A stretch of 14,436 bases of DNA from an uncultured Amaricoccus sp. (lineage in GTDB: Bacteria > Pseudomonadota > Alphaproteobacteria > Rhodobacterales > Rhodobacteraceae). The notes under the pieces were generated by a model that was not told the DNA's origin, did not search any database, and saw nothing but the letters and a program-made list of their open reading frames with translations. Shown here one piece after another: positions 1-6,621 of the stretch. Both the position numbers and the translations under genes were made by a program. Position 1 is the first letter of the stretch. Each line of letters starts with the position of its first letter. The DNA is taken from positions 1 to 14,436 of the forward strand of contig NZ_CALLYO010000338.1 in NCBI RefSeq assembly GCF_937858865.1, in the 5' to 3' direction.

Positions 1-50
1 CCGAAGCCGCCGGTCCAGCTGTGCACGGTGATCTGCTCGCCGCCTTCCAT
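1..50 (-). CDS. 5' end of an unidentified small gene after nuoF (partial)
   Basis: An ATG at 50-48 opens a frame of 16 full codons that runs off the left edge. The visible residues read MEGGEQITVHSWTGGF. The start lies 4 bases after the nuoF stop, and a GGAG sits 7 bases upstream inside the end of nuoF, so translation coupled to nuoF is likely. The sequence does not resemble the N-terminus of NuoG, which begins with a ferredoxin-type beta strand and a Cys-rich 2Fe-2S loop. It is therefore more likely one of the small accessory reading frames known between nuo genes in Rhodobacter-type operons. Nothing can be said about its function from 16 residues. Confidence 0.5.
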   Translation of the reverse strand, partial: MEGGEQITVHSWTGGF

Positions 51-54
51 GTGC

Positions 55-1350
55 CTACTCCGCCGCCACCGCGCTGATCCGCCCGGTCCGCTTCGCCTTG
101 ATCCGGTCCTCGATCTCGTCGCGGAAATGCCGGATCAGCCCCTGGATCGGCCAGGCCGCGGCATCCCCCAGTGCGCAGATCGTGTGCCCCTCGACCTGCT
201 TGGTCACGTCGAGCAGCACGTCGATCTCCTCGGGCTCCGCCTCGCCCTTCACCAGCCGGTCCATCACCCGCATCATCCAGCCGGTGCCCTCGCGGCAGGG
301 CGTGCACTGGCCGCAGCTCTCGTGCTTGTAGAAGCAGGAGAGCCGCCAGATCGCCTTGATGACGTCGGTCGACTGATCCATCACGATCACCGCCGCCGTG
401 CCGAGCCCGGACTTCTGCTCGCGCAGCCAGTCGAAATCCATGATCGCCTCGTCGCAGAGGCTCGCCGGCAGGAGCGGCACCGACGACCCGCCCGGGATCA
501 CCGCCTTGAGGTTCTTCCAGCCCCCCCGCACCCCGCCGCAATGCTTGTCGAGCAGCTCGCGCAACGTGATCGACATCGCGTCCTCGACCACGCAGGGCCG
601 CTCCACGTGCCCCGAGACGGCGAAGATCTTCGTCCCCGCATTGTTCGGCCGCCCGAAGCTCGCGAACCAGCCCGCGCCACGGCGCAGGATCGTCGGCGCC
701 ACCGCGATCGACTCGACGTTGTTGACCGTCGTCGGGCAGCCGTAGAGCCCGGTATTCGCCGGAAATGGCGGCTTCAGCCGCGGCATCCCCTTCTTGCCCT
801 CGAGGCTCTCGAGCAGCGCCGTCTCCTCGCCGCAGATATAGGCCCCCGCGCCATGCGCCAGATAGAGGTCGAAGTCCCACCCCGAGCCGCAGGCGTTCTT
901 GCCGATCAGCCCCGCGTCATAGCATTCGTCGATCGCGATCTGCAGCGCCTCGCGCTCGCGGATATACTCGCCCCGGAGGTAGATGTACCCGGTGTTCGCC
1001 CCCATGGCGAAGCCGGCGATCAGGCACCCCTCGACCAGCGTATGCGGGTCGTGCCGCATGATCTCGCGGTCCTTGCAGGTCCCGGGCTCGGACTCGTCGG
1101 CATTGACCACCAGATAGTGCGGGCGGCCGTCGGACTGCTTCGGCATGAACGACCACTTCAGCCCGGTCGGGAACCCCGCCCCGCCGCGGCCGCGCAGCCC
1201 GCTCGTCTTCATCTCCTCGATGATCTTGTCCCGCCCGCGGGCGATCAGGCCCGCCGTGCCGTCCCAATGCCCACGCGCCCGCGCGCCCGCCAGGCTGCGG
1301 TCGTACATGCCGTAGAGGTTGGTGAAGATCCGGTCCTTGTCCGCCAGCAT
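55..1350 (-). CDS. nuoF: NADH-quinone oxidoreductase subunit F (NADH-binding, FMN)
   Basis: This is the 51-kDa-type subunit of complex I. It binds NADH and FMN, takes a hydride from NADH, and passes electrons through its 4Fe-4S cluster (N3) toward NuoG. It acts in the peripheral arm on the cytoplasmic side. The 431-residue length is normal. The glycine-rich NADH site [16 protein letters not shown] spans about 51-66. A second nucleotide/FMN segment with [10 protein letters not shown] is at 81-90 and [16 protein letters not shown] at 167-182. The cluster N3 ligands are Cys346, Cys349 and Cys352 ([15 protein letters not shown]) plus Cys392 ([10 protein letters not shown]). All are present, so the protein looks fully functional. 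The ATG start lies 13 bases after the preceding HhH gene stop, with GAGGGA upstream. It is co-transcribed with nuoE and the HhH gene. Confidence 0.98.
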   Translation of the reverse strand: MLADKDRIFTNLYGMYDRSLAGARARGHWDGTAGLIARGRDKIIEEMKTSGLRGRGGAGFPTGLKWSFMPKQSDGRPHYLVVNADESEPGTCKDREIMRHDPHTLVEGCLIAGFAMGANTGYIYLRGEYIREREALQIAIDECYDAGLIGKNACGSGWDFDLYLAHGAGAYICGEETALLESLEGKKGMPRLKPPFPANTGLYGCPTTVNNVESIAVAPTILRRGAGWFASFGRPNNAGTKIFAVSGHVERPCVVEDAMSITLRELLDKHCGGVRGGWKNLKAVIPGGSSVPLLPASLCDEAIMDFDWLREQKSGLGTAAVIVMDQSTDVIKAIWRLSCFYKHESCGQCTPCREGTGWMMRVMDRLVKGEAEPEEIDVLLDVTKQVEGHTICALGDAAAWPIQGLIRHFRDEIEDRIKAKRTGRISAVAAE

Positions 1351-1363
1351 CGCCAGGATTCCC

Positions 1364-2083
1364 TCAGGTCGACTCGCCGCGGTCCACGCGCTGCGAATGC
1401 TCGGTCTCGCCGCCGGCGGCGAGGATCTTCGCCTGCCCCACCCAGTCGTCGCGCACCACGCGCCCGGTGAAGCCCTCGAGGTTCGACTCGATCCACTCGA
1501 TCTCTGCCGGCCCCCAGGCCGCGATCTGGCTGAAGTGGTGGACGCCGTTCGCGTTCAGCAACTCGGCGAGCTTCGGCCCGACGCCCTTCAGCCGCATCAG
1601 GTTGTCCGCCCCGCCCTCGAGCGGCGCGGCCAGTGCCGCCGGCCTGCGCGCCGCGACCCCGGACGCCGCCGGGGCCGGCGCCGCGTCCCCGAGAGCCGCC
1701 CGCGCCGCCTCGCCGGCGGCCCGCGCCGCGTCCCTGACCCGCTCGCTGATCGCGCCCGCGTCCGGCGCGGGAGCCGCCGGCGGGGCCGTGACGGGCGCCG
1801 GAGCGGGGCTCGCGACCGGGCCCGCCAGCGGCGCCGCCGGAGCGGGAGCCGCATGGTAGCCCGCCGCCACGCCCGGGCCGTCGTCGGCCGGGGAGGGCCC
1901 GATGAGGCGGCTCAGCACGAAGCCGAGAATGATGAAGGTCACGCCGGCGAAGATGATCCCGCCCGCCGCCTCGTGCAGGATCTTGCCCACGATCAGGCCG
2001 ACCACGATCGCCCCCACGATCGCCGCCACCCAACTCACCAGCGACCAGAAGACGCCGCTGTTCTCACTCTGGCTTGCTGCCAT
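1364..2083 (-). CDS. Membrane-anchored helix-hairpin-helix protein inside the nuo operon
   Basis: A 239-residue protein of unproven function. Two hydrophobic segments (about 11-34 and 38-61) form a membrane hairpin. A long Ala/Pro-rich linker (about 64-108) and an Ala-rich helical stretch (113-132) follow. A C-terminal helix-hairpin-helix module (about 159-222) contains [12 protein letters not shown] and HFSQIAAW. That module matches the NuoE C-terminus encoded just upstream at 36 of 63 positions by my count. The same module type is known as an extension of ribosomal protein L21 and of NuoE in alphaproteobacteria. I chose ATG 2083 because GGAGGT lies 4 bases upstream. A GTG at 2107 overlapping the nuoE stop would add 8 residues but lacks that support. 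The position between nuoE and nuoF suggests a role in assembling or tethering the NADH module. DNA binding is possible from the fold but has no support here. Confidence 0.85.
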   Translation of the reverse strand: MAASQSENSGVFWSLVSWVAAIVGAIVVGLIVGKILHEAAGGIIFAGVTFIILGFVLSRLIGPSPADDGPGVAAGYHAAPAPAAPLAGPVASPAPAPVTAPPAAPAPDAGAISERVRDAARAAGEAARAALGDAAPAPAASGVAARRPAALAAPLEGGADNLMRLKGVGPKLAELLNANGVHHFSQIAAWGPAEIEWIESNLEGFTGRVVRDDWVGQAKILAAGGETEHSQRVDRGEST

Positions 2084-2103
2084 CTCTACCTCCGAGCCTC
2101 CCG

Positions 2104-3144
2104 TCACTCGTCCCTGATCCGCTTCAGCGCGTGGGGCGTGCCCTCCTGCTCCGCCAGCTCCCGCGCCTGCTCGACCCAGCCGTCGCGGGTCACCCGTCCG
2201 TGGAAGCCGTCGAGGTTCTCGTCGACCCAGGCGACCTCCTCGGGCGTCCAGCCGGCGATCTGGGAGAAGTGGAAGTAGCCGAGCCGATGCAGCAGCGCCT
2301 CGAGCTCCGGGCCGACCCCCTTGATGAGCTTCAGGTCGTCCGCACCGTCGCCGCGGGGCGCCGCCAGCCCGGCGGGCCGCACCGGCGTCACCGCCGGCCC
2401 GTGGTCGCTCCGCGCCGCCCGATCGACCCGGGGCGCCTTCTGCGCCGATCCCGGCATCCGCCGCGGACGCTCCTCGCCGGTGATCCGCGCCACCGTGTCG
2501 CCGAGCGTCTCGGCCAGCGTCACCGAGGCGTTGGCCGCGTTCACCCGCTCACCGCCGGCGAGCGAGCTGAGCTCGCCCTTCGGCTCGGAGGCGAAGCGCC
2601 CGTTCTGCGGCCCCGGCCGCGGCACTTCGCCGCGGGCCAGCGCATCGAGGATCTCCTCGAACCGCTCCGCCGTCAGGTCCTCGTAATAGTCCTTGCCGAT
2701 CTGCGCCATCGGCGCGTTGGCGCAGGCCCCGAGGCACTCGACCTCCTCCCAGGAGAGCTTGCCGTCGGGCGAGACCTCGTGCGGGTTGGCCGCGATCTTC
2801 CGCTTGCAGACCTCGATCAGCGCCTCCGCGCCGCAGATCATGCAGCTCGTCGTGCCGCAGACCTGCACGTGCGCCACGCTGCCGGTCGGCTGCAGCTGGA
2901 ACATGAAGTAGAAGGTCGCGACCTCGAGCACGCGGATCGAGGCCATGTCGAGCATCCGCGCGATCTCCTCGATCGCCGGCTTCGAGATCCACCCCTCCTG
3001 CTCCTGCGCCCGCCAGAGCAGCGGGATGACCGCCGAGGCCTGCCGCCCCTCGGGAAACTTGCCGATCTGCGCCTTCGCCCAGTCGAGATTGGCCGGCGTG
3101 AAGGCGAAATGCCCAGGCTGCTCGGGATGCAGACGGCGGAACAT
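2104..3144 (-). CDS. nuoE: NADH-quinone oxidoreductase subunit E with C-terminal HhH extension
   Basis: This is the 24-kDa-type subunit of complex I. It carries the 2Fe-2S cluster N1a next to the FMN in NuoF. The thioredoxin-like domain covers about 10-170, with cluster ligands Cys96 and Cys101 (VCGTTSC) and Cys137 and Cys141 (ECLGAC). The protein is 346 residues, far longer than the core subunit of roughly 160-240. The excess is a low-complexity, charged linker (about 175-265) and a helix-hairpin-helix module (about 269-331) with [12 protein letters not shown] and HFSQIAGW. A similar module forms the end of the next gene product. The ATG overlaps the nuoD stop by one base (TGATG), with GGAGGT 9 bases upstream. 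The extension is not needed for the cluster and its role is unknown. Confidence 0.96.
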   Translation of the reverse strand: MFRRLHPEQPGHFAFTPANLDWAKAQIGKFPEGRQASAVIPLLWRAQEQEGWISKPAIEEIARMLDMASIRVLEVATFYFMFQLQPTGSVAHVQVCGTTSCMICGAEALIEVCKRKIAANPHEVSPDGKLSWEEVECLGACANAPMAQIGKDYYEDLTAERFEEILDALARGEVPRPGPQNGRFASEPKGELSSLAGGERVNAANASVTLAETLGDTVARITGEERPRRMPGSAQKAPRVDRAARSDHGPAVTPVRPAGLAAPRGDGADDLKLIKGVGPELEALLHRLGYFHFSQIAGWTPEEVAWVDENLDGFHGRVTRDGWVEQARELAEQEGTPHALKRIRDE

Positions 3145-4346
3145 CAGCGATCCACCTCCCCGAAGACGATGTCGAAGCTGCCGAGCGCCGCCGAGATGTC
3201 GGCCAGCATGTGCCCCTTGCAGACATGGTGCATCGCCGCGAGGTGCGGATAGCCCGGCGCCCGCAGCTTCACCTTGTAGGGCTTGTTCGTCCCGTCGCTG
3301 ACCAGATAGACCCCGAACTCCCCCTTCGGCGCCTCGACCGCGGCATAGACCTCGCCCTCGGGCACGTGGAAGCCCTCGGTATAGAGCTTGAAGTGGTGGA
3401 TGAGCGCCTCCATCGAGGTCTTCATCACCGCCCGCCGCGGCGGCGAGATCTTGCCCCGCGTCAGCACCTCCTCGCCGCGGCAGGAGGCGAGCTTCTCCAC
3501 CGCCTGCAGGATGATCTTCGTCGACTCGCGCATCTCGTGCATCCGGCAGAGATAGCGGTCGTAGCAGTCCCCGTTCGTCCCGAGCGGAATCCGGAAGTCG
3601 AACTCGTCGTAGCACTCGTAGGGCTGCGAGCGCCGCAGGTCCCAGGCGATCCCCGACCCGCGCACCATCACCCCCGAGAAGCCGAGCGCCTGGCACTCCT
3701 CCTGGCTCACCACCGCGATGTCGACGTTGCGCTGCTTGAAGATGCGGTTCTCGGTCAGCAGGATCTCGATGTCGTCGAGCACCTGCGGGAAGGCCCGCGC
3801 CCATTCGGCGATGTCGGCGATCAGATCCTCGGGCAGGTCCTGGTGCACGCCGCCCGGCCGGAAATAGGCCGAATGCAGCCGCGCTCCGCAGGCCCGCTCG
3901 TAGAAGATCATCAGCTTCTCGCGCTCCTCGAACCCCCAGAGCGGCGGGGTCAGCGCGCCGACGTCCATCGCCTGCGTGGTGACGTTGAGCAGGTGGTTCA
4001 GGATCCGCCCGATCTCGGAGTAGAGCACGCGGATGAGCTGCCCCCGCCGCGGCACCGGCGTCGCGGTCAACTTCTCGATCGCCAGGCACCAGGCATGCTC
4101 CTGGTTCATCGGCGCCACATAGTCGAGCCGGTCGAGATAGGGCAGGTTCTGCAGGTAGGTCCGGCTCTCCATCAGCTTCTCGGTGCCGCGGTGCAGCAGC
4201 CCGATGTGCGGGTCGCACCGCTCGACGATCTCGCCGTCGAGCTCGAGCACCAGGCGCAGCACGCCGTGCGCCGCCGGATGCTGCGGCCCGAAGTTGATGT
4301 TGAAGTTGCGGATCTTCTGCTCGCCGACGAGCACGTCGCCTTCCAT
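3144..4346 (-). CDS. nuoD: NADH-quinone oxidoreductase subunit D (49-kDa type)
   Basis: NuoD forms the floor of the quinone-binding chamber together with NuoB. It descends from the large subunit of NiFe hydrogenases but lacks the metal-binding cysteines. The 400 residues are typical. GPQHPAAHG at 20-28 supplies His23, and [13 protein letters not shown] at 74-86 supplies Tyr76. These match the conserved His and Tyr that contact the quinone head group in complex I structures. [14 protein letters not shown] at 47-60 and the conserved end [10 protein letters not shown] are also present. The gene begins 2 bases after the nuoC stop with a purine-rich GAAGGGGG upstream, and its stop overlaps the nuoE start. 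No fusion to nuoC occurs, unlike enterobacteria. Confidence 0.98.
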   Translation of the reverse strand: MEGDVLVGEQKIRNFNINFGPQHPAAHGVLRLVLELDGEIVERCDPHIGLLHRGTEKLMESRTYLQNLPYLDRLDYVAPMNQEHAWCLAIEKLTATPVPRRGQLIRVLYSEIGRILNHLLNVTTQAMDVGALTPPLWGFEEREKLMIFYERACGARLHSAYFRPGGVHQDLPEDLIADIAEWARAFPQVLDDIEILLTENRIFKQRNVDIAVVSQEECQALGFSGVMVRGSGIAWDLRRSQPYECYDEFDFRIPLGTNGDCYDRYLCRMHEMRESTKIILQAVEKLASCRGEEVLTRGKISPPRRAVMKTSMEALIHHFKLYTEGFHVPEGEVYAAVEAPKGEFGVYLVSDGTNKPYKVKLRAPGYPHLAAMHHVCKGHMLADISAALGSFDIVFGEVDR

Positions 4347-4348
4347 GC

Positions 4349-4951
4349 TCAGGCCCCCTTCTTCTCGTCGCCGGGCAGGATGTATTCGGCTCCCTCCCAG
4401 GGCGACATGAAGTCGAACAGCCGGTACTCCTGGGTGAGCTTCACCGGCTCGTAGACCACGCGCTTCTGCTCCTCGTCGTAGCGCACCTCGACGTAGCCGG
4501 TGGTCGGGAAGTCCTTCCGAAGCGGATACCCGCGAAAACCGTAGTCGGTCAGGATCCGCCTGAGGTCCGGGTGCCCCGAGAAGAGGATCCCGTACATGTC
4601 GAAGACCTCGCGCTCGTACCAGTCGGCCGAGGGGAACTCGTCCACGATCGAGGGCACCAGCTCGTCCTCGCGCACCTCCGCCTTCACCCTGACCCGCTGG
4701 TTCAGGTGCATGGAGAGGAAATGATAGACGACATCGAAGCGCTTCTCGCGCTGCGGCCAGTCCACCGCGGTGATGTCGATCAGCGTGGTGAAGCGGCAGC
4801 TCGGGTCGCTGCGCAGATGGGCCACGAAAGCCGGGATCGTCTCCGGCGCCACCGTGAGGGTGAGCTCCCCGTAGCGGACCTCGGTGGCCAGGAGCGCCCG
4901 CTCCTGGCGCAGCGCGATGGTCTCCCTCAGCTCGTCGAGCGCAGTATCCAT
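4349..4951 (-). CDS. nuoC: NADH-quinone oxidoreductase subunit C (30-kDa type)
   Basis: NuoC is a structural subunit of the peripheral arm of complex I that packs against NuoD and NuoB. The 200-residue protein has the family signature [20 protein letters not shown] at 111-130, followed by [19 protein letters not shown] at 131-149. The C-terminal tail (about 155-200) wraps NuoD in known structures. The ATG at 4951 has AAGGA about 5 bases upstream. The 40-base gap to nuoB is the largest inside the nuo block and shows no promoter or hairpin, so read-through from nuoB is expected. Confidence 0.98.
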   Translation of the reverse strand: MDTALDELRETIALRQERALLATEVRYGELTLTVAPETIPAFVAHLRSDPSCRFTTLIDITAVDWPQREKRFDVVYHFLSMHLNQRVRVKAEVREDELVPSIVDEFPSADWYEREVFDMYGILFSGHPDLRRILTDYGFRGYPLRKDFPTTGYVEVRYDEEQKRVVYEPVKLTQEYRLFDFMSPWEGAEYILPGDEKKGA

Positions 4952-4991
4952 CTCAGTCCTTCGCGACCTTCCCGGTGGCTAGCGGCCCGCG

Positions 4992-5588
4992 TCAGCGGAC
5001 GATCGTCCCGGTGCGCCTGATCTTACGTTGCAGCTGCAGGATGCCGTAGAGCAGCGCCTCGGCGGTCGGCGGACAGCCCGGCACGTAGACGTCCACCGGC
5101 ACGATCCGGTCGCACCCCCGGACCACCGAATAGCTGAAGTGATAATAGCCCCCGCCATTGGCGCAGGATCCCATCGAGATCACGTAGCGCGGCTCCGGCA
5201 TCTGGTCGTAGACCTTCCTGAGCGCCGGGGCCATCTTGTTGGTCAGCGTCCCCGCCACGATCATCAGGTCCGACTGCCGCGGGCTGGCCCGCGGCGCGGT
5301 GCCGAATCGCTCGAGGTCGTAGCGCGGCATCGAGGTCTGCATCATCTCGACCGCGCAGCAGGCGAGCCCGAAGGTCATCCAGTGCAGGCTGCCGGTGCGC
5401 GCCCAGTTGATCGCCGCCGCCGTCGAGGTGACGAGGAAGCCCTTGTCGGCCAGCTCGTCCGACAGCGTCCGCGAGACGAGGTCGGGCTGCTCGAGATGCG
5501 CGCCGGGCCGCCCGGCGGCCGGCTCGACGATCCTGCCGCCGACCGCGGCCTGTGACTCGGTGTTGGTGACGCTCGGCTCTACTCCCAT
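4992..5588 (-). CDS. nuoB: NADH-quinone oxidoreductase subunit B (PSST type, cluster N2)
   Basis: NuoB holds the terminal 4Fe-4S cluster N2 that reduces quinone. The cluster ligands are visible as the tandem Cys77-Cys78 ([10 protein letters not shown]), Cys142 ([12 protein letters not shown]) and Cys172 ([11 protein letters not shown]). ATG 5588 gives 198 residues. The N-terminal tail of about 40 residues (to [10 protein letters not shown]) is variable in this group. The start overlaps the end of nuoA by 10 bases, and GGGAG lies 8 bases upstream, so translation is coupled to nuoA. A much longer open frame extends upstream in the same phase, but that part is nuoA read in the wrong frame. Confidence 0.98.
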   Translation of the reverse strand: MGVEPSVTNTESQAAVGGRIVEPAAGRPGAHLEQPDLVSRTLSDELADKGFLVTSTAAAINWARTGSLHWMTFGLACCAVEMMQTSMPRYDLERFGTAPRASPRQSDLMIVAGTLTNKMAPALRKVYDQMPEPRYVISMGSCANGGGYYHFSYSVVRGCDRIVPVDVYVPGCPPTAEALLYGILQLQRKIRRTGTIVR

Positions 5589-5944
5589 TCGAGCGCTCCC
5601 TTCTTCCATTCGTAGGCGAAGCCGATGGTCAGCACCGCCAGGAACACCATCATCGACCAGAGGCCGAACGCGCCCACGTGCTGGAAGGCGACCGCCCAGG
5701 GAAAGAGGAAGGCCACCTCGAGGTCGAAGATGATGAAGAGGATCGACACGAGGTAGAAGCGCACGTCGAACTTCATCCGCGCGTCGTCGAAGGCGTTGAA
5801 GCCGCATTCGTAGGCGGAGATCTTCTCCGGATCGGGGTTCCGCACCGCCACGACCACCGCCGCGAGCAGCAGCACCAGCCCGAGAGCGATGGCGAGGCCG
5901 ATGAAGATCAGGATCGGAAGGTACTCGCGCAGCAGCTCGCTCAA
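5579..5944 (-). CDS. nuoA: NADH-quinone oxidoreductase subunit A (ND3 type), TTG start
   Basis: NuoA is the ND3-type membrane subunit of complex I, with three transmembrane helices (about 8-33, 62-86 and 91-112). The loop between helices 1 and 2, which lines the quinone entrance, carries [13 protein letters not shown] at 44-56. Cys47 corresponds to the conserved ND3 loop cysteine. Acidic residues of helix 2 ([12 protein letters not shown], 73-84) are kept. Length 121 is normal. The start codon is TTG at 5944-5942. A perfect AAGGAGG 6 bases upstream and the expected N-terminus [10 protein letters not shown] support it, and no in-frame ATG lies nearby. It is the first gene of the nuo operon. 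Confidence 0.97.
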   Translation of the reverse strand: MSELLREYLPILIFIGLAIALGLVLLLAAVVVAVRNPDPEKISAYECGFNAFDDARMKFDVRFYLVSILFIIFDLEVAFLFPWAVAFQHVGAFGLWSMMVFLAVLTIGFAYEWKKGALEWE

Positions 5945-6003
5945 CTCCGCCCTCCTTCGCCTGCACCGGGGACGGCTCGCACCGCACCCCGCAATTCATC
6001 GGT

Positions 6004-6032
6004 GGCTTATCTTCCGCATCGCACAAGGTCAA
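6004..6032 (-). promoter_or_regulatory. Candidate promoter of the nuo operon
   Basis: On the minus strand TTGACC (6032-6027) is followed after 17 bases by TAAGCC (6009-6004). An alternative -10 reading is GATAAG at 6011-6006 with a 15-base spacer. The -35 box is strong and the -10 box is poor. Transcription would start near 5997, giving a leader of about 50 bases before the nuoA ribosome site. This is a pattern call only. Confidence 0.4.
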
Positions 6033-6083
6033 CCGACAGCGGGGCCGCCGCCGCGCCACTCTGACACCCTTTTCCGGGTCTCG

Positions 6084-6098
6084 CAAACCGTCGGTTTG
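6084..6098. repeat. Perfect inverted repeat upstream of nuoA
   Basis: CAAACC, spacer GTC, GGTTTG. The 6-base arms are exact. The site lies about 52 bases upstream of the candidate nuo -35 box and is AT-richer than its surroundings, so it could be a regulator site. It has no T-run that would make it a terminator. Confidence 0.4.
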
Positions 6099-6220
6099 GG
6101 CGTCGCGAAACCATTCCGCCCTTCCCCGATTCCCCTCTCGCGAGGTCGAGCGCGTCGCGCTTCCTCAGCGCCGCCTGCAGGGCTCCGCCCGGCGCTGCCC
6201 GCCACGGTCAAGGCGACGGA

Positions 6221-6247
6221 CGGCTCCGATCCTTACGCCTGGAGCCG
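6221..6247. repeat. Inverted repeat, 7-base arms
   Basis: CGGCTCC and GGAGCCG flank a 13-base loop. It could fold as a hairpin in either RNA strand. No T-run follows on either side. In this GC-rich DNA such arms may occur by chance. Confidence 0.3.
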
Positions 6248-6322
6248 CAGCAACAATGGACGAGCGCGCGAGCGGCGATCGAAACAGCCCGCGGATCAGG
6301 CCGATACCTCCCGACGCGAGAC

Positions 6323-6352
6323 TTGCCCCCCAGCGAAACCTTCCGTGAACAT
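6323..6352 (+). promoter_or_regulatory. Possible promoter of the small gene at 6400
   Basis: TTGCCC (6323-6328) is followed after 18 bases by GAACAT (6347-6352). This matches the loose alphaproteobacterial pattern with A at position 2 and AT at positions 5-6 of the -10 box. It lies about 48 bases before the ATG at 6400. The call is weak. Confidence 0.25.
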
Positions 6353-6399
6353 CCTTCCGCTAGCCTCTGCCCAGCCCAAGCCCTCGCAGGACCCGCCCA

Positions 6400-6621
6400 A
6401 TGCCGGCCGACACAGACCTCCCCCGCCGAACCCCGCTCCGCGACGCCATCGCCGAGGCCCTCTTCACCACCGCCGGGGCCGACGCCGCCGTCGAGCTCCG
6501 CGCGCTGGTCGCCGCCCGCGAGACCCGCGCCGAGCGCCTCTTCGCCCGCTACCGCGGCCGCCCCTCCCGGGCGCTCCGCCGCGGCCGCTGGACCGACGGC
6601 ATCCCCGGCGCCATCTGGTAG
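6400..6621 (+). CDS. Small conserved-looking hypothetical protein, 73 residues
   Basis: I do not recognise the family. The ATG at 6400 has AGGA 8 bases upstream. Nearly every codon ends in G or C (the exceptions I see are ACA and CGA early on), which matches real genes here. The predicted protein is soluble and mostly helical: an Ala-rich helix (about 12-26), a second helix (29-45), and an Arg-rich C-terminal part (46-64) ending in TDGIPGAIW. There is no signal peptide or membrane segment. Its stop codon directly abuts the gcvP stop on the other strand, both inside the palindrome TAGCTA. It could be a small nucleic-acid-binding or regulatory protein, but that rests only on its basic charge. 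Confidence 0.6.
   Translation: MPADTDLPRRTPLRDAIAEALFTTAGADAAVELRALVAARETRAERLFARYRGRPSRALRRGRWTDGIPGAIW

Larger units (their letters stand above)
5945..6399. other. Gene-free leader region upstream of nuoA
   Basis: This 455-base stretch lies between the divergent nuoA and the small plus-strand gene. No frame in it shows the G/C-ending codon pattern or a ribosome site typical of the neighbours. It holds a candidate nuo promoter and two inverted repeats listed separately. No Fnr-type TTGAT-N4-ATCAA box and no tRNA fold were seen. The remainder shows nothing I can name. Confidence 0.6.

Noticed and set aside
28..1470. 480-codon plus-strand frame opposite nuoF
   Set aside because: Antisense composition shadow of nuoF with Arg- and Pro-rich low-complexity product.
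3145..4218. Upstream extension of the nuoE frame through nuoD (704 codons in total)
   Set aside because: The nuoE protein starts at ATG 3144 with GGAGGT upstream. The extension is nuoD read out of frame and has no homology-like features.
3210..4454. 414-codon plus-strand frame opposite nuoD and the end of nuoC
   Set aside because: Antisense shadow. nuoD on the other strand is unambiguous.
5589..6086. N-terminal extension of nuoB to 6086
   Set aside because: It covers nuoA in the wrong frame. ATG 5588 has a ribosome site and gives a normal-length NuoB.
6029..6211. 60-codon minus-strand frame upstream of nuoA
   Set aside because: It spans the putative nuo promoter and lacks the G/C-ending codon bias and a ribosome site.
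5945..6399. tRNA or small structured RNA in the nuo leader
   Set aside because: I found no cloverleaf, CCA end or conserved T-loop, only isolated inverted repeats.
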